64,000 nucleotides of DNA from Virgibacillus sp. NKC19-16 (GTDB lineage Bacteria; Bacillota; Bacilli; Bacillales; Amphibacillaceae), in assembly GCF_021560035.1 (NCBI RefSeq), contig NZ_CP074373.1, positions 492,001 through 556,000 of the forward strand, given 5' to 3'. Each line of letters opens with the position of its first letter. The stretch's first letter is position 1. The notes under the pieces are model-generated. The model did no database searches and was not told where the DNA came from. It saw nothing but the letters and a program-made list of their open reading frames with translations. Positions 1 to 8,550 of this stretch are shown here, piece by piece. The translations under genes were made by a program, and so were the position numbers.

Positions 1-2
1 CC

Positions 3-182
3 TTCCAATTTGGTGATGGTATTTCAAATATCTTAACACCAACGGCAGGTGTGCTGATGGCAGCTTTAGCCCTTGCCAAAATTTCTTGGCTTAAATGGGT
101 CAAATGGGTTTGGCCTTTAATACTAATTTGGTACGTGCTGGGAGCAATATTTGTAACAATTGCTCATATGTTTATTTGGTAG
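3..182 (+). CDS. YfcC/DcuC-family carrier, C-terminal end only
   Basis: This is the last 59 codons of a membrane protein whose start lies outside the window. The visible peptide carries the stretch GDGISNILTPTAGVLMAALA followed by a Trp-rich amphipathic segment and a final hydrophobic helix. That is the characteristic end of the YfcC family of putative basic amino acid or C4-dicarboxylate carriers in the cytoplasmic membrane. It stops 12 bases before the M20 amidohydrolase, so the two are probably co-transcribed: an importer beside an enzyme that trims an acylated amino acid or peptide. The substrate cannot be read from this fragment. Confidence 0.7.
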   Translation, partial: FQFGDGISNILTPTAGVLMAALALAKISWLKWVKWVWPLILIWYVLGAIFVTIAHMFIW

Positions 183-194
183 GAGGTACGGTGT

Positions 195-1358
195 ATGTTG
201 GAAAATGTTTTTGCTAGACTGCAAGATATCTATCCGGAATTAGTGGAGTTCCGCAGAGAACTTCACATGTATCCGGAGCTCTCTCATCAAGAAGTAAAAA
301 CGCCTGAGAAAATTGCTTCCTATTTAACGGATTTAGGAATAGAAGTGCTTACAGGAGTAGGTGGAAGAGGTGTAGTTGGCACACTTAAAGGTGGGAAACC
401 CGGAAGAACGATTGCCTTACGTGCAGACTTTGATGCATTGCCGATTCAAGAAGAAAATGTGGTGGATTACAAGTCGCGTGTCCCTGGAGTCATGCATGCA
501 TGTGGACATGATGTGCATACCGCAACGTTGCTTGGTGTTGCGAAAGTCTTAAGTGAAATAAAAGATGAAATCCCGGGAACAGTCGTATTTGTTCATCAAT
601 TTGGCGAGGAGGCGACCCCTGGTGGAGCTAAGCTAATGATCGAGGACGGCTGTCTGGATGATGTTGATGTTATTTATGGTGCGCATGTTATGGCAACAGA
701 AGAATTTGGCACAGTTAAGGTGAAAGAGGGGTATAATTCCTCCGCGCAAGATGACTTTTTTATAAAAATTCATGGTAAGGGCGGACATGGTTCTGAACCA
801 AGTGATACGATAGACCCGTTAGTAACAGGAAGCCAGCTGGTTGTAAACTTACAACAAATTATCAGCCGGAGAGTGAGCCCACAAAGTGCTGCAGCAGTAA
901 CAGTTGGCTCGTTTGTCAGTGGGGACGCGACAAATGTGATTCCCGATTATTCTTCGATTAAAGGAACAGTTCGCACCTTTGATGAAGGAGCACGGACTAT
1001 AATTGAGGAGTCAATGGAGCGAATTGTAAAATCTACATGTGAAGCAGCTGGAGCAGAAGTGGAATATGATTATGTGAAAGATTGTCCATCGATTTGGAAT
1101 GATCCTCTCGAGGCGAAGCATGTGCAGGATAAAGCCGCGGCCCTCTTTGGTGAGGAGAATCTGAATCGATTGGATCCGATGACTGGGAGTGAGGACTTCT
1201 CATTCTACCAAAAAGAAATACCGGGTGTGTATTTTACGGTAGGCGGTGGAAATCCCGAACTGAACGCGACATTCCCGCATCATCATCCAAGATTTAATGT
1301 AGATGAGCGTGCCATGCTAAATATCGGAAAAATGTTCCTAAGTATTGTGTTGGACTAA
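195..1358 (+). CDS. M20 family amidohydrolase (N-acyl amino acid / hippurate hydrolase type)
   Basis: A 387-residue cytoplasmic metallohydrolase expected to remove an acyl group from an N-acyl amino acid or cleave a related amide. The di-metal ligands of the M20D subfamily are visible: ACGHDVHTAT near residue 101, the FGEEATP acid pair near 137, GAHV near 161 and the C-terminal FPHHHPRF near 365. The lid domain GKGGHGSEP is present, and the length is normal for the family. The start is fixed by AGGAGG 8 bases upstream of ATG. It follows a YfcC-type carrier, which suggests uptake and hydrolysis of the same compound. The exact substrate is unknown. Confidence 0.88.
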   Translation: MLENVFARLQDIYPELVEFRRELHMYPELSHQEVKTPEKIASYLTDLGIEVLTGVGGRGVVGTLKGGKPGRTIALRADFDALPIQEENVVDYKSRVPGVMHACGHDVHTATLLGVAKVLSEIKDEIPGTVVFVHQFGEEATPGGAKLMIEDGCLDDVDVIYGAHVMATEEFGTVKVKEGYNSSAQDDFFIKIHGKGGHGSEPSDTIDPLVTGSQLVVNLQQIISRRVSPQSAAAVTVGSFVSGDATNVIPDYSSIKGTVRTFDEGARTIIEESMERIVKSTCEAAGAEVEYDYVKDCPSIWNDPLEAKHVQDKAAALFGEENLNRLDPMTGSEDFSFYQKEIPGVYFTVGGGNPELNATFPHHHPRFNVDERAMLNIGKMFLSIVLD

Positions 1359-1362
1359 TAGT

Positions 1363-1408
1363 CAGCCACTTATTGAAATGAGTTCAGTAAGTGGCTGGTA
1401 TTTTTATT
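1363..1408. terminator. Bidirectional intrinsic terminator between amidohydrolase and ykoF
   Basis: CAGCCACTTA at 1363 pairs with TAAGTGGCTG at 1388; the stem extends inward by a further 5 pairs including a wobble, leaving a 5-base loop, and a T-rich tract follows on the plus strand. The end of ykoF (minus strand) abuts it, so it probably serves both converging genes. Confidence 0.75.
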
Positions 1409-1994
1409 TCTGGGATGGGCTATTGGCTGAGATGGAAACGGTCATAACAGTGTGGCTCGAACTAGCATTAACAGTTGCTTGAAAAACGTGTTCCAAACCA
1501 TTAAATATTGCAACGGATTCCCCGTCCAGGCGAGTCGAATAATGGGCTGGTGAAACAGTAACATGCTTCTTCATTGCCTCAATCTGTTCATAAATCGTGT
1601 CCATATAATTTCCACCACCTAATGGATAAAGTGAAAATTTTGCTGCCACGGGCTGTTTAATATCTTTTATCTGAGCGCTGTTGAGAGGTTCCTTGTCTTC
1701 TGCCATATAAGCATTGCCTGAAGAATCCCCTGGACATCCCAGTGAATAGGTAGCTTGGAATGCAACATGCTCCCCGGTTTTTGCAGCATGTATGAAGATC
1801 GCTTTTGTCACATCAAATACGTGGGGAAGTTTTCCACGAACTGTGGTTGTCACGTCATCTGTCTTCATCCAAACCTTTGAGGTATCCACTTCATTTAATG
1901 CCTCTGTGATAATATTAATAAAATTATCACTCATCGGATGGATCGAAAAGCTAACTCCAGCAATGTTACTATCGTCACAATATTGATCTGTCAT
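1404..1994 (-). CDS. ykoF: YkoF family thiamine/HMP-binding protein
   Basis: A 196-residue cytoplasmic protein resembling B. subtilis YkoF, which has two tandem ferredoxin-like folds and binds thiamine or the hydroxymethylpyrimidine moiety. Repeats can be seen as two similar halves (residues about 10-95 and 110-190), each with a beta-alpha-beta pattern and a hydrophobic xSFSIHP or KFSLYPLG strand. The start is set by AAGGAGGAG 6 bases before ATG. In B. subtilis ykoF belongs to the ykoFEDC uptake operon; here it stands alone between terminators. A TPP riboswitch with its terminator lies directly upstream, so expression should rise when thiamine pyrophosphate is scarce, which independently supports the assignment. 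Confidence 0.88.
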   Translation of the reverse strand: MTDQYCDDSNIAGVSFSIHPMSDNFINIITEALNEVDTSKVWMKTDDVTTTVRGKLPHVFDVTKAIFIHAAKTGEHVAFQATYSLGCPGDSSGNAYMAEDKEPLNSAQIKDIKQPVAAKFSLYPLGGGNYMDTIYEQIEAMKKHVTVSPAHYSTRLDGESVAIFNGLEHVFQATVNASSSHTVMTVSISANSPSQK

Positions 1995-2033
1995 ATGAAA
2001 CTCCTCCTTCTTTTATTGGCAAAGAGGAACTAG

Positions 2034-2068
2034 AAAAAAAGACTGCATCCCCTGAGGGGAATGCAGTC
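2034..2068 (-). terminator. Riboswitch-controlled terminator in the ykoF leader
   Basis: On the minus strand GACTGCATTCCCC pairs with GGGGATGCAGTC to form a strong hairpin followed by seven T residues, 40 bases before the ykoF start. It sits just after the TPP aptamer and acts as its expression platform. Confidence 0.85.
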
Positions 2069-2112
2069 TGCTTGAATGATTTATTATTAAAAAATGAAAT
2101 ACTCACGTCGAC

Positions 2113-2202
2113 TGCACTTCCCCACGCTGGTATTACCCAGTTCGAGTATAAAGGGTCAGAACCATACAGTTCTTCTCAGCCATGTTTAGCTCCCCTAGTG
2201 CC
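2113..2202 (-). promoter_or_regulatory. TPP riboswitch (THI element)
   Basis: Reading the minus strand, the conserved THI-box parts appear in order: CTAGGGGAGC at the 5' side, GCTGAGA, then GACCCTTTA, then CTGGGTAATACCAGCG and GGGGAAGTG closing helix P1. These are the thiamine pyrophosphate contact regions of the known aptamer. The 3' strand of P1 plus the following TGCAGTC is almost complementary to the 5' arm of the downstream terminator, so a ligand-free antiterminator can form. It controls ykoF. Confidence 0.95.
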
Positions 2203-2355
2203 CATGTTATTATGAAATTTTCTGTGTTTATTTTAACATACAGTGCTGGTGCCTGTCACGCCCCGGAATTTGTCGAATGGGATGTTGTTGCTCAAATTTG
2301 CCAATTTTCTGGGCTATAATGATAGTAGGTAGTGCAAGTATGAAGTTAGTAAGAG

Positions 2356-2553
2356 GTGGGCCTATTGAATAAAGTCCTTTTAGCAGATGATGAACAGCGG
2401 ATGCTGGATTTACTAGCGTTGTATTTAAAGCTTTATGATTATACATACAAACAAGCTCTAGGAGGAAGGAATACCGGCTTTCCAATTGACCAACATCTAA
2501 AAACAGTTTGGGGCGTCGGGTATAAATGGATTAAAAAATCCTTAATTCTATGA
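2356..2553 (+). pseudogene. OmpR-family response regulator remnant (internal in-frame deletion)
   Basis: The 65-residue frame opens with KVLLADDEQRMLDLLALYLK, the first strand and helix of a receiver domain with its acidic pocket. It closes with HLKTVWGVGYKWIKK, the C-terminal wing of an OmpR/PhoB DNA-binding domain. Everything between residues about 35 and 45 of the fusion, normally some 160 residues including the phosphorylated Asp, linker and recognition helix, is missing. It starts at GTG behind AAGAGG. No histidine kinase follows. It is most simply the scar of an in-frame deletion and is unlikely to act as a regulator. Confidence 0.75.
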
Positions 2554-2590
2554 AGAAGCCGTTAAACGTGTAGAACTTTTCTCCACAAAC

Positions 2591-2623
2591 AAAAAAGAGC
2601 TATTCCCTATGAACAGCTCTTTT
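2591..2623 (-). terminator. Intrinsic terminator after the CuA lipoprotein gene
   Basis: AAAAGAGCT and AGCTCTTTT form a 9-bp stem around a short loop, with a T-run on the minus strand immediately after. It lies just past the end of the minus-strand cupredoxin gene. Confidence 0.75.
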
Positions 2624-2633
2624 AACTATGCTA

Positions 2634-3006
2634 TTATTCTACGACTAGGGTCGTTGTCATGTCATCATGGCCTTCGCCACATGGGATGTTACAATAGATT
2701 GTGTATTCTCCGGGTTCTTCGGGTATGAATGTTGTTTCACCTTCACCCTCAAGATGCATATCGAATTCATCAATGGAAATTCCGTGCATTCCTTCTTCAT
2801 TGGTGAGTGTCAATGTAACTTCTGCACCAGCTGGTACTGTGTATCCTTCGCCCAGGTCAAAGTTCGTTGCAGTAATGTTTACTTCATTGGCAGCTGATTC
2901 ACCTGATGATCCTGTCACCGTTGGCAGGCTCACTGCTGCCATCCCCACCGCATGCCGCAAGTACGAGAATTAGAACTAAAAATAATGTTGTAAGTAATTT
3001 TTTCAT
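2634..3006 (-). pseudogene. CuA-domain (COX2-like) cupredoxin lipoprotein, frameshifted in the linker
   Basis: ATG at 3006 opens a lipoprotein signal ending in LVLAACGG, then runs into a stop after about 35 codons. In the neighbouring frame the rest of a cupredoxin is intact to 2634. Restoring one base in the low-complexity linker (about 2900-2950) gives a protein of roughly 120 residues. The C-terminal domain carries a complete CuA ligand set: His in GMHGISI, then the CNIPCGEGHDDM motif with C-x3-C-x3-H-x2-M. This is the electron-accepting site of cytochrome c oxidase subunit II, but without its membrane hairpin. It would be lipid-anchored outside the membrane. The shift may be genuine or a sequencing error. 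Confidence 0.72.
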
Positions 3007-3196
3007 AAACATACCCCCAAAATATAGAATTTAAATACATTTACAATATTGATTATAGATAATAAATATGCATTTTCTGTGGAGAAGTTAAGACAAATGT
3101 ATGAACATTCATTTTGAAGGGGATTTTTCATTGAAAAATGGAAATATGCTTAAAAATGCGTTGAAATGGTAATTGTATTATATAGAGGTGATAAAA

Positions 3197-3394
3197 ATGG
3201 CAACAGAATCTATTATACGTATCATTTTGTCGATTATCGTTTTAATCGTTATTATCGTTATCCTTAGTCGTTTCAGGGTGAATAAAGGCAAAACACCTCC
3301 AGATGATTCACTTGAAGTGATGGAGAAACGGTTGGAAAACGGTGAAATAACGCAAGAGGAATATGATGAAGCGAAAAGAAGGCGTGGGAAATAA
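3197..3394 (+). CDS. Small membrane protein with SHOCT domain
   Basis: A 65-residue protein with one N-terminal transmembrane helix (residues about 7-24) and a C-terminal short amphipathic helix pair, LEVMEKRLENGEITQEEYDE, matching the SHOCT oligomerisation motif. The frame can be read from a TTG at 3173, but AGAGGTGAT is well placed for ATG 3197, which I prefer. SHOCT proteins are common in Bacillaceae and their function is generally unknown. Confidence 0.7.
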   Translation: MATESIIRIILSIIVLIVIIVILSRFRVNKGKTPPDDSLEVMEKRLENGEITQEEYDEAKRRRGK

Positions 3395-3480
3395 TCAATA
3401 TGAAAGCAGAATTATTATTCGTCATTTCCCGGGAAATAACGTGAGAATTCTACAATTATTTTCACGTAGGGTCATTCATA

Positions 3481-3530
3481 AAATGCGCCAATCACATATC
3501 ATAAACCAATAAGTGATTGGCGCATTTTAT
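3481..3530. terminator. Bidirectional terminator, end of the trp operon
   Basis: AAATGCGCCAATCAC at 3481 pairs perfectly over 15 bp with GTGATTGGCGCATTT at 3513. T-rich sequence lies on both sides. It separates the SHOCT gene from trpA. A second short palindrome, ATTTCCCGGGAAAT at 3423, precedes it. Confidence 0.85.
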
Positions 3531-3562
3531 TTGTTTCAAATCAACTTTTGTAACTTCTTGTT

Positions 3563-4336
3563 TTACAAACTACCATGAATCAACTTTTTAACTTCATCCG
3601 CTTCCCCGTCATGCAACAAGCTAACAATCCTGCTCCCCACAATCACGCCATCACAATAGGAGCTCAGGTTCTGTGCTTGTTCTGTGTTGGAAACGCCGAA
3701 CCCTGCCAGTACTGGTACAGAGCTATTCCCTTTAAGCATCTGCAAGTAGTCTTTGACCTCAGCGTCATGTTCTGTGCGTGCCCCGGTAGTCCCTGTGACA
3801 GAAACAGCGTATAAAAACCCTTCAGACCGTTTTGCCAGTTCGACTAAACGCTCTTTCGGACTTGTCATCGCTGCAAGCCGGATAAAAGCAATCGCGTTTT
3901 CCTGTAAGACTTCCGTTAAAATCGCTTCCTCTTCCATCGGTAAGTCTGGGATGATAACACCGTCAACGCCGGAATCCATACAGTCAGCAGCAAATTTTTC
4001 CCGGCCATACGTAAATATCGGATTCACATATGTCATTAAAATAATTGGAACCGAACGTTTTTCCTTAAAATCTTGTAATTTCTTCAGTATGGAAGTGAGT
4101 GTTGTGCCGTTGTCCAATGCACGAATACCTGCATCCTGAATGGTCGGCCCGTCTGCAACCGGATCAGAAAATGGGATGCCGAGTTCAATGGCTGCCGCAC
4201 CGCATTCCTGTAAAAATGTAATCCGTTCTTCTAAAATATCCAGTCCACCGTCACCAGCCATAATGTAAGGGACAAATATATTTTCATTAGCAGCTTGTTT
4301 TTCTTGTAAGGCCTGATCTATTTTCGATTTCCCCAT
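3563..4336 (-). CDS. trpA: Tryptophan synthase alpha subunit
   Basis: A 257-residue TIM-barrel enzyme that cleaves indole-3-glycerol phosphate to indole and glyceraldehyde-3-phosphate and passes indole to TrpB. The family signature AAIELGIPFSDPVADGP holds the catalytic Glu51 and Asp62; the phosphate-binding loops AGFGVSN and IVGSRIV are present. It is the last gene of trpEGDCFBA, one base beyond trpB, with the operon terminator close behind. Confidence 0.97.
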   Translation of the reverse strand: MGKSKIDQALQEKQAANENIFVPYIMAGDGGLDILEERITFLQECGAAAIELGIPFSDPVADGPTIQDAGIRALDNGTTLTSILKKLQDFKEKRSVPIILMTYVNPIFTYGREKFAADCMDSGVDGVIIPDLPMEEEAILTEVLQENAIAFIRLAAMTSPKERLVELAKRSEGFLYAVSVTGTTGARTEHDAEVKDYLQMLKGNSSVPVLAGFGVSNTEQAQNLSSYCDGVIVGSRIVSLLHDGEADEVKKLIHGSL

Positions 4337-4337
4337 C

Positions 4338-5543
4338 TTACTTTTCCTCCAATCTGTCTTTTACCTGTTCAACATCCTTATCACCGCGACCGGATAGACA
4401 AATGACCAGTGTTTGATCTTTATCCATTTCTTTAGCGAGCTTCATGGCATAAGACACAGCATGCGCGCTTTCCAGTGCAGGGATAATGCCTTCTGTTTTC
4501 GATAAATACTGAAAAGCATCAAGCGCTTCTTCATCTGTAATGGATACGTATTGAACACGCTCTGTTTTATGCAAATGGCTATGTTCAGGGCCAACCCCCG
4601 GGTAATCCAGGCCAGCGGAGATGGAGAAAGCCTCTTTGATTTGCCCGTCGCTATCCTGTAGTAAATGACTCAATGTGCCATGCAAGATGCCTGTATTTCC
4701 ATTTGATAATGTAGCGGCATGATTACCAGTTTCCAGACCGGCACCTCCAGCTTCCACGCCAAATAATTTTACATTCTGATCCTCGATAAATGGATAAAAC
4801 ATCCCTATTGCATTACTGCCGCCGCCAACACAAGCAACAACCGCATCAGGTGAGTTTTCTGTAGCCTCAAGTGCTTGCTTTCTCGTTTCCTCACCGATCA
4901 CAGATTGAAAGTCACGAACGATTTTTGGAAAAGGATGTGGCCCGACAACGGAACCAATAATATAGTGGGTGTCATTCACATTACTGACCCAATAGCGCAG
5001 GGCTTCGTTGACTGCATCTTTTAACGTTCCACTTCCGTGAGAGACGCTTTTAACCTCTGCACCTAATAATTCCATTCGAAAAACATTCAGTTTCTGGCGG
5101 TGAATATCTTCTTCACCCATAAATACAACACATTCGAGATCTAGGAGGGCGCATACGGTTGCGGTTGCTACCCCGTGCTGACCTGCGCCTGTTTCAGCGA
5201 CCACTTTTCTCTTACCCATTCGCTTGGTTAAAAGGGCTTGGCCGATTGTGTTATTAATTTTATGTGCTCCTGTATGGTTCAGGTCCTCACGTTTTAAATA
5301 AATTTCAGGCCCACCCAGTTTTTTTGATAGTTTTTCCGCGTAGTAAAGTGGAGTTTCTCTGCCTACATATTGTTTTAAGTAGTAGTTGAGTTCATTTATG
5401 AAATCAGGATCATTCATTGCTTCTTTATATGCTTTTTCCAACTCGATTACTGCTGGCATTAAGAGTTCCGGAACAAATCGTCCGCCAAAATCACCATATT
5501 TCCCATGTCCATTAGGCATTGTGTATGTTGTCAATTGTCTCAT
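4338..5543 (-). CDS. trpB: Tryptophan synthase beta subunit
   Basis: A PLP enzyme of about 401 residues that condenses indole with serine. The PLP lysine is in HTGAHKINN (about residue 95), the phosphate loop is [13 protein letters not shown], and the GRGDKD end is typical. The frame is open further upstream, but that part overlaps trpF and lacks family sequence. ATG 5543 begins [21 protein letters not shown]. Its AAAGG touches the start codon, so TTG 5534, with the same AAAGG nine bases upstream, may be the real start. It overlaps trpF by about 30 bases. Confidence 0.95.
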   Translation of the reverse strand: MRQLTTYTMPNGHGKYGDFGGRFVPELLMPAVIELEKAYKEAMNDPDFINELNYYLKQYVGRETPLYYAEKLSKKLGGPEIYLKREDLNHTGAHKINNTIGQALLTKRMGKRKVVAETGAGQHGVATATVCALLDLECVVFMGEEDIHRQKLNVFRMELLGAEVKSVSHGSGTLKDAVNEALRYWVSNVNDTHYIIGSVVGPHPFPKIVRDFQSVIGEETRKQALEATENSPDAVVACVGGGSNAIGMFYPFIEDQNVKLFGVEAGGAGLETGNHAATLSNGNTGILHGTLSHLLQDSDGQIKEAFSISAGLDYPGVGPEHSHLHKTERVQYVSITDEEALDAFQYLSKTEGIIPALESAHAVSYAMKLAKEMDKDQTLVICLSGRGDKDVEQVKDRLEEK

Positions 5544-6149
5544 CCTTTCGCGCGTCTTTTGCATATTCAATAAATTGCTTGATTTTCTCTGTGTCCTTTT
5601 CGCCATTCCTTTCAACACCGCTAGAAACATCAACACCAGTCGGATTAACGAACTGGATTGCTTCTTGAATATTGTCCGGTGTGAGTCCGCCGGCTAAAAT
5701 AACTTTTTTCCGATCTACGGGTAGATTGTGCATTATATTCCAATCAAAAGCAGTACCGTTCCCACCGCGGTTTTTCCCGAAAGGACTATCGATTAGATAA
5801 TAGTCACAAGGAAACGTGACGAATTGGGAAAAGTTATCAGGTTCTGCTGGAAATGCTTTAATTATTTTACATGGAAGTTGCTCAGCAGCCGTAGATGGCT
5901 CATCTCCGTGAAGCTGAATGAAATCTAACCCAACAAGTGCTGCAATTTTCGCCATGTTATCTACCGTTTCATTGACAAAGACGCCGACCTTCTGAATTGA
6001 AGGGGGAGCGTATCAGCGATTGCAGCAGCATCCTCCGGTGTAATTTGTCGTTTGCTTGGAGCAAAAACAAATCCTATCAAATCAGCGCCGGCATCTGCTG
6101 CGGCGTGGGCTGCATCACTAGTTTTAATCCCGCAAATTTTAACCAGCAT
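5512..6149 (-). pseudogene. trpF: Phosphoribosylanthranilate isomerase, frameshifted at a C-run
   Basis: The N-terminal part (MLVKICGIKTSDAAHAAADA onward) and the C-terminal part (from KVGVFVNETVDNMAKIAALV) lie in different frames that meet near 6000. On the minus strand the junction is a run of five C residues after ACGCT. Adding one C gives TLPPSIQKVGVFVN and restores a normal enzyme of about 211 residues. All family motifs are otherwise intact: CGIK, the DLIGFVFAPSKRQ strand, FIQLHGDE and LAGGLTPDN. The intact neighbours suggest either a homopolymer sequencing error, a recent mutation, or slippage-tolerated expression. Confidence 0.85.
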
Positions 6150-6151
6150 TG

Positions 6152-6937
6152 TTATCTCGCCCTTTCTTCTTGGATTGGTATCTGCAGCTCCTGAAAAGTT
6201 TCTAATAAATTACCCGAGCGCATTAATGTCTCACCAACCAAAATAGCCTCAGCACCAGCTTCTTTGACGCGTATCACGTCTTGTTGTGTTTTAATACCAC
6301 TTTCACTGACAAGGATTGTATTCGGATTTGTCACCATGGATGCTAAATTATTAGTTGTCATTAGATCAACATCAAATGTTTTTAAATCACGATTATTTAT
6401 TCCGATAATCTCCGGATCCAGCTCAAGTGCCCGTTCCATTTCTTCTTCATTATGCACTTCACAAAGCACCTCTAAATCCAATTCCCGTGCATAATGGTAA
6501 AGCTTTTTAAAATCCTCGTCAGCCAAAGCTGCAACAATTAATAAAATAATATTTGCACCAGCAGCTTTGGCTTGATCAATTTGGACCGGGTCAATCATGA
6601 AATCCTTACATAATATCGGTAAATCTACTGCTTCCCGAATCGCGCGTAAGTCTTCCATTGAACCATTGAAAAAGGTTTTATCCGTCAATATAGAAATAGC
6701 TGCTGCACCTGATGCTTCGTATTTTTTTGCTTGCCCTACTGGGTTGACAGCCATATCAATCTCTCCTTTAGAAGGGGAGGAACGTTTTATTTCTGAGATC
6801 ACGTTCATCGTGTCTGATGCGGCTACTTTTTCTTTGAATGTTATTATCTCTTGTTTTTGAAATTGATCAAACGTTTGATCAACAAGCATGGAGACTTCTT
6901 TTTTCTTTTCTGTTAAAATTTTATCTAAAATAGTCAC
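6152..6937 (-). CDS. trpC: Indole-3-glycerol phosphate synthase
   Basis: A 261-residue TIM barrel that closes the anthranilate-derived carboxyphenylaminodeoxyribulose phosphate ring to indole-3-glycerol phosphate. Signatures are VISEIKRSSPSKGEI (catalytic Lys), the CKDFMIDP strand, GINNRDLKTF and LVSESGI. It starts at GTG 6937, directly after the trpD stop, with GAGGTG upstream, implying translational coupling. Confidence 0.96.
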   Translation of the reverse strand: MTILDKILTEKKKEVSMLVDQTFDQFQKQEIITFKEKVAASDTMNVISEIKRSSPSKGEIDMAVNPVGQAKKYEASGAAAISILTDKTFFNGSMEDLRAIREAVDLPILCKDFMIDPVQIDQAKAAGANIILLIVAALADEDFKKLYHYARELDLEVLCEVHNEEEMERALELDPEIIGINNRDLKTFDVDLMTTNNLASMVTNPNTILVSESGIKTQQDVIRVKEAGAEAILVGETLMRSGNLLETFQELQIPIQEERAR

Positions 6938-7963
6938 TTATAACACCTCGCTTGGAATTTTTCTACTATATTCGATTAGATGTTGGAGCCTTTCCATGGC
7001 AGCTCCTGAATCAACACTTTCTTTTGCCCGGTCTATTCCTGCTTTAATCGTTTCTGCGCCTCCATTGGCATATAGTCCCAAACCTGCATTTAAAAGAACC
7101 GTATCATAATAAGCCCCTTTTTCACCGTTTAATACGTTTCGTAAAATGGTTGCATTATCTTTCGCATCCCCACCACGGATTTGATCATTTGGATATGTTG
7201 GCAAATCAACTTCTTCCGGGCTTAGTGTGAAGGTTGTTATTTCTCCCTGATCAAGAAGTGCAAGTTTATTTTCGCCTGCAAGTGATGCCTCATCCATCGA
7301 TCCTGCACCATTAACAACAACAGCCCGGCGTCTGCCTAATTTATGCAAGCTTTTGGCCAGCATCTGTACCATATCCGGGTGATAAACACCTAGTAACTGG
7401 GAATCCAAAAACACCGGATTCGTTAGGGGGCCGATTGCATTAAAAATAGTTGGAAGACCAAGATCCCTGCGAACCTTTGAAAAAGGCTTCAGTGCCTCAT
7501 GAACATGTGGAGCAAATAAAAATGCTATCTTATTTTCATGCAGCATTTCTTCCACATGATCATTTGCAAAGGACAAGGAAACACCCAAATGTTCCAGCAC
7601 ATCTGCACTTCCGGTTTTACTGGAGATACTGCGATTGCCGTGTTTTGCTACTGGTATACCAGCACCGGCTATGACAAATGCGGATGTTGTACTGATATTG
7701 AAACTGTAGGACTTATCGCCGCCAGTGCCACAGTTATCCATCGCGTTTGGTATATGCGTCGCGTTAAAAGAAGAATTGGAACGAATAACATCCACAATTC
7801 CAGCAACTTCATCCGCCGTTTCTCCTTTTATTTGTAAGGCAGTTAAAAAGGAAGCAATTTCAGAATCGGTGACTGTATCTGTGAAACAATAATTGGTTGC
7901 ATCCTTCATTTCCTCTATCGTTAGATTTTCCTGATTGATCAGTTTTTCAAGATAATGTTTCAT
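6938..7963 (-). CDS. trpD: Anthranilate phosphoribosyltransferase
   Basis: A 341-residue enzyme transferring phosphoribose from PRPP to anthranilate. The PRPP loop NCGTGGDKSYSFNIST (residues about 82-97), KHGNRSISSKTGSADVLE and the VNGAGSMDEASL region are conserved, and the length is normal. Its start overlaps the trpG stop in an ATGA arrangement. Confidence 0.97.
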   Translation of the reverse strand: MKHYLEKLINQENLTIEEMKDATNYCFTDTVTDSEIASFLTALQIKGETADEVAGIVDVIRSNSSFNATHIPNAMDNCGTGGDKSYSFNISTTSAFVIAGAGIPVAKHGNRSISSKTGSADVLEHLGVSLSFANDHVEEMLHENKIAFLFAPHVHEALKPFSKVRRDLGLPTIFNAIGPLTNPVFLDSQLLGVYHPDMVQMLAKSLHKLGRRRAVVVNGAGSMDEASLAGENKLALLDQGEITTFTLSPEEVDLPTYPNDQIRGGDAKDNATILRNVLNGEKGAYYDTVLLNAGLGLYANGGAETIKAGIDRAKESVDSGAAMERLQHLIEYSRKIPSEVL

Positions 7964-8550
7964 TTTATTTCGATCTCCTTTCTGATTTCATGTAAGAAAT
8001 TTCGAATCATATGCTTTCCTGTACCCGTGCCAATGGATTCTGGATGAAACTGCACACCGTATACAGGGTAATCGTGATGCTGCAACGCCATAATTTCATT
8101 ATCTTCAAGTGATGTGGCAGTAACCTCCAAACGGGAGGGGAGGGTCCCCCGATCAACAACAAAGGAATGGTAACGCATGACCTCCAGTGGATGCGGCAGG
8201 TTTTGAAATAGTCCGGAATCCTCATGTGTAATCAACGATGTTTTCCCATGTTTGATTTGTTTCGCTTTCGATAATCTCCCGCCTAAGGATTGAGCAATAA
8301 TCTGCTGTCCTAAACATATTCCGAGGATTGGGATTTTTTTGTAAAAGGCTTTGACCATATCTACGCAAATTCCTGTCTGATCAGGTAACCCTGGTCCAGG
8401 GGAAATGACAATCGCTTCTGGATCAAGCTCCTCAATTTCTGTTAACGTTATTTGATCGTTTCGGATAACACTGACTTCTTTACTTTCCTCTGAAAAATAC
8501 TGGTAAATGTTATAAGTGAACGAGTCGTAATTATCCATTAACAAGATCAA
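7960..8550 (-). CDS. trpG: Anthranilate synthase glutamine amidotransferase subunit
   Basis: A 196-residue class I glutamine amidotransferase. The nucleophile is in ILGICLGQQ, the oxyanion region in ISPGPGLPD, and the His-Glu pair in VQFHPESIGT. It supplies ammonia to TrpE. In B. subtilis this subunit is encoded in the folate operon; here it sits inside the trp operon, overlapping trpE by 20 bases and trpD by 4. Whether it also serves p-aminobenzoate synthesis cannot be told. Confidence 0.95.
   Translation of the reverse strand: MILLMDNYDSFTYNIYQYFSEESKEVSVIRNDQITLTEIEELDPEAIVISPGPGLPDQTGICVDMVKAFYKKIPILGICLGQQIIAQSLGGRLSKAKQIKHGKTSLITHEDSGLFQNLPHPLEVMRYHSFVVDRGTLPSRLEVTATSLEDNEIMALQHHDYPVYGVQFHPESIGTGTGKHMIRNFLHEIRKEIEIK

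Noticed and set aside
2255-2300. GGTGCCTGTCACGCC stretch as an operator or terminator
   Set aside because: Single copy here with no stem-loop or promoter context; I only recall similar stretches as common in Bacillaceae intergenic DNA.
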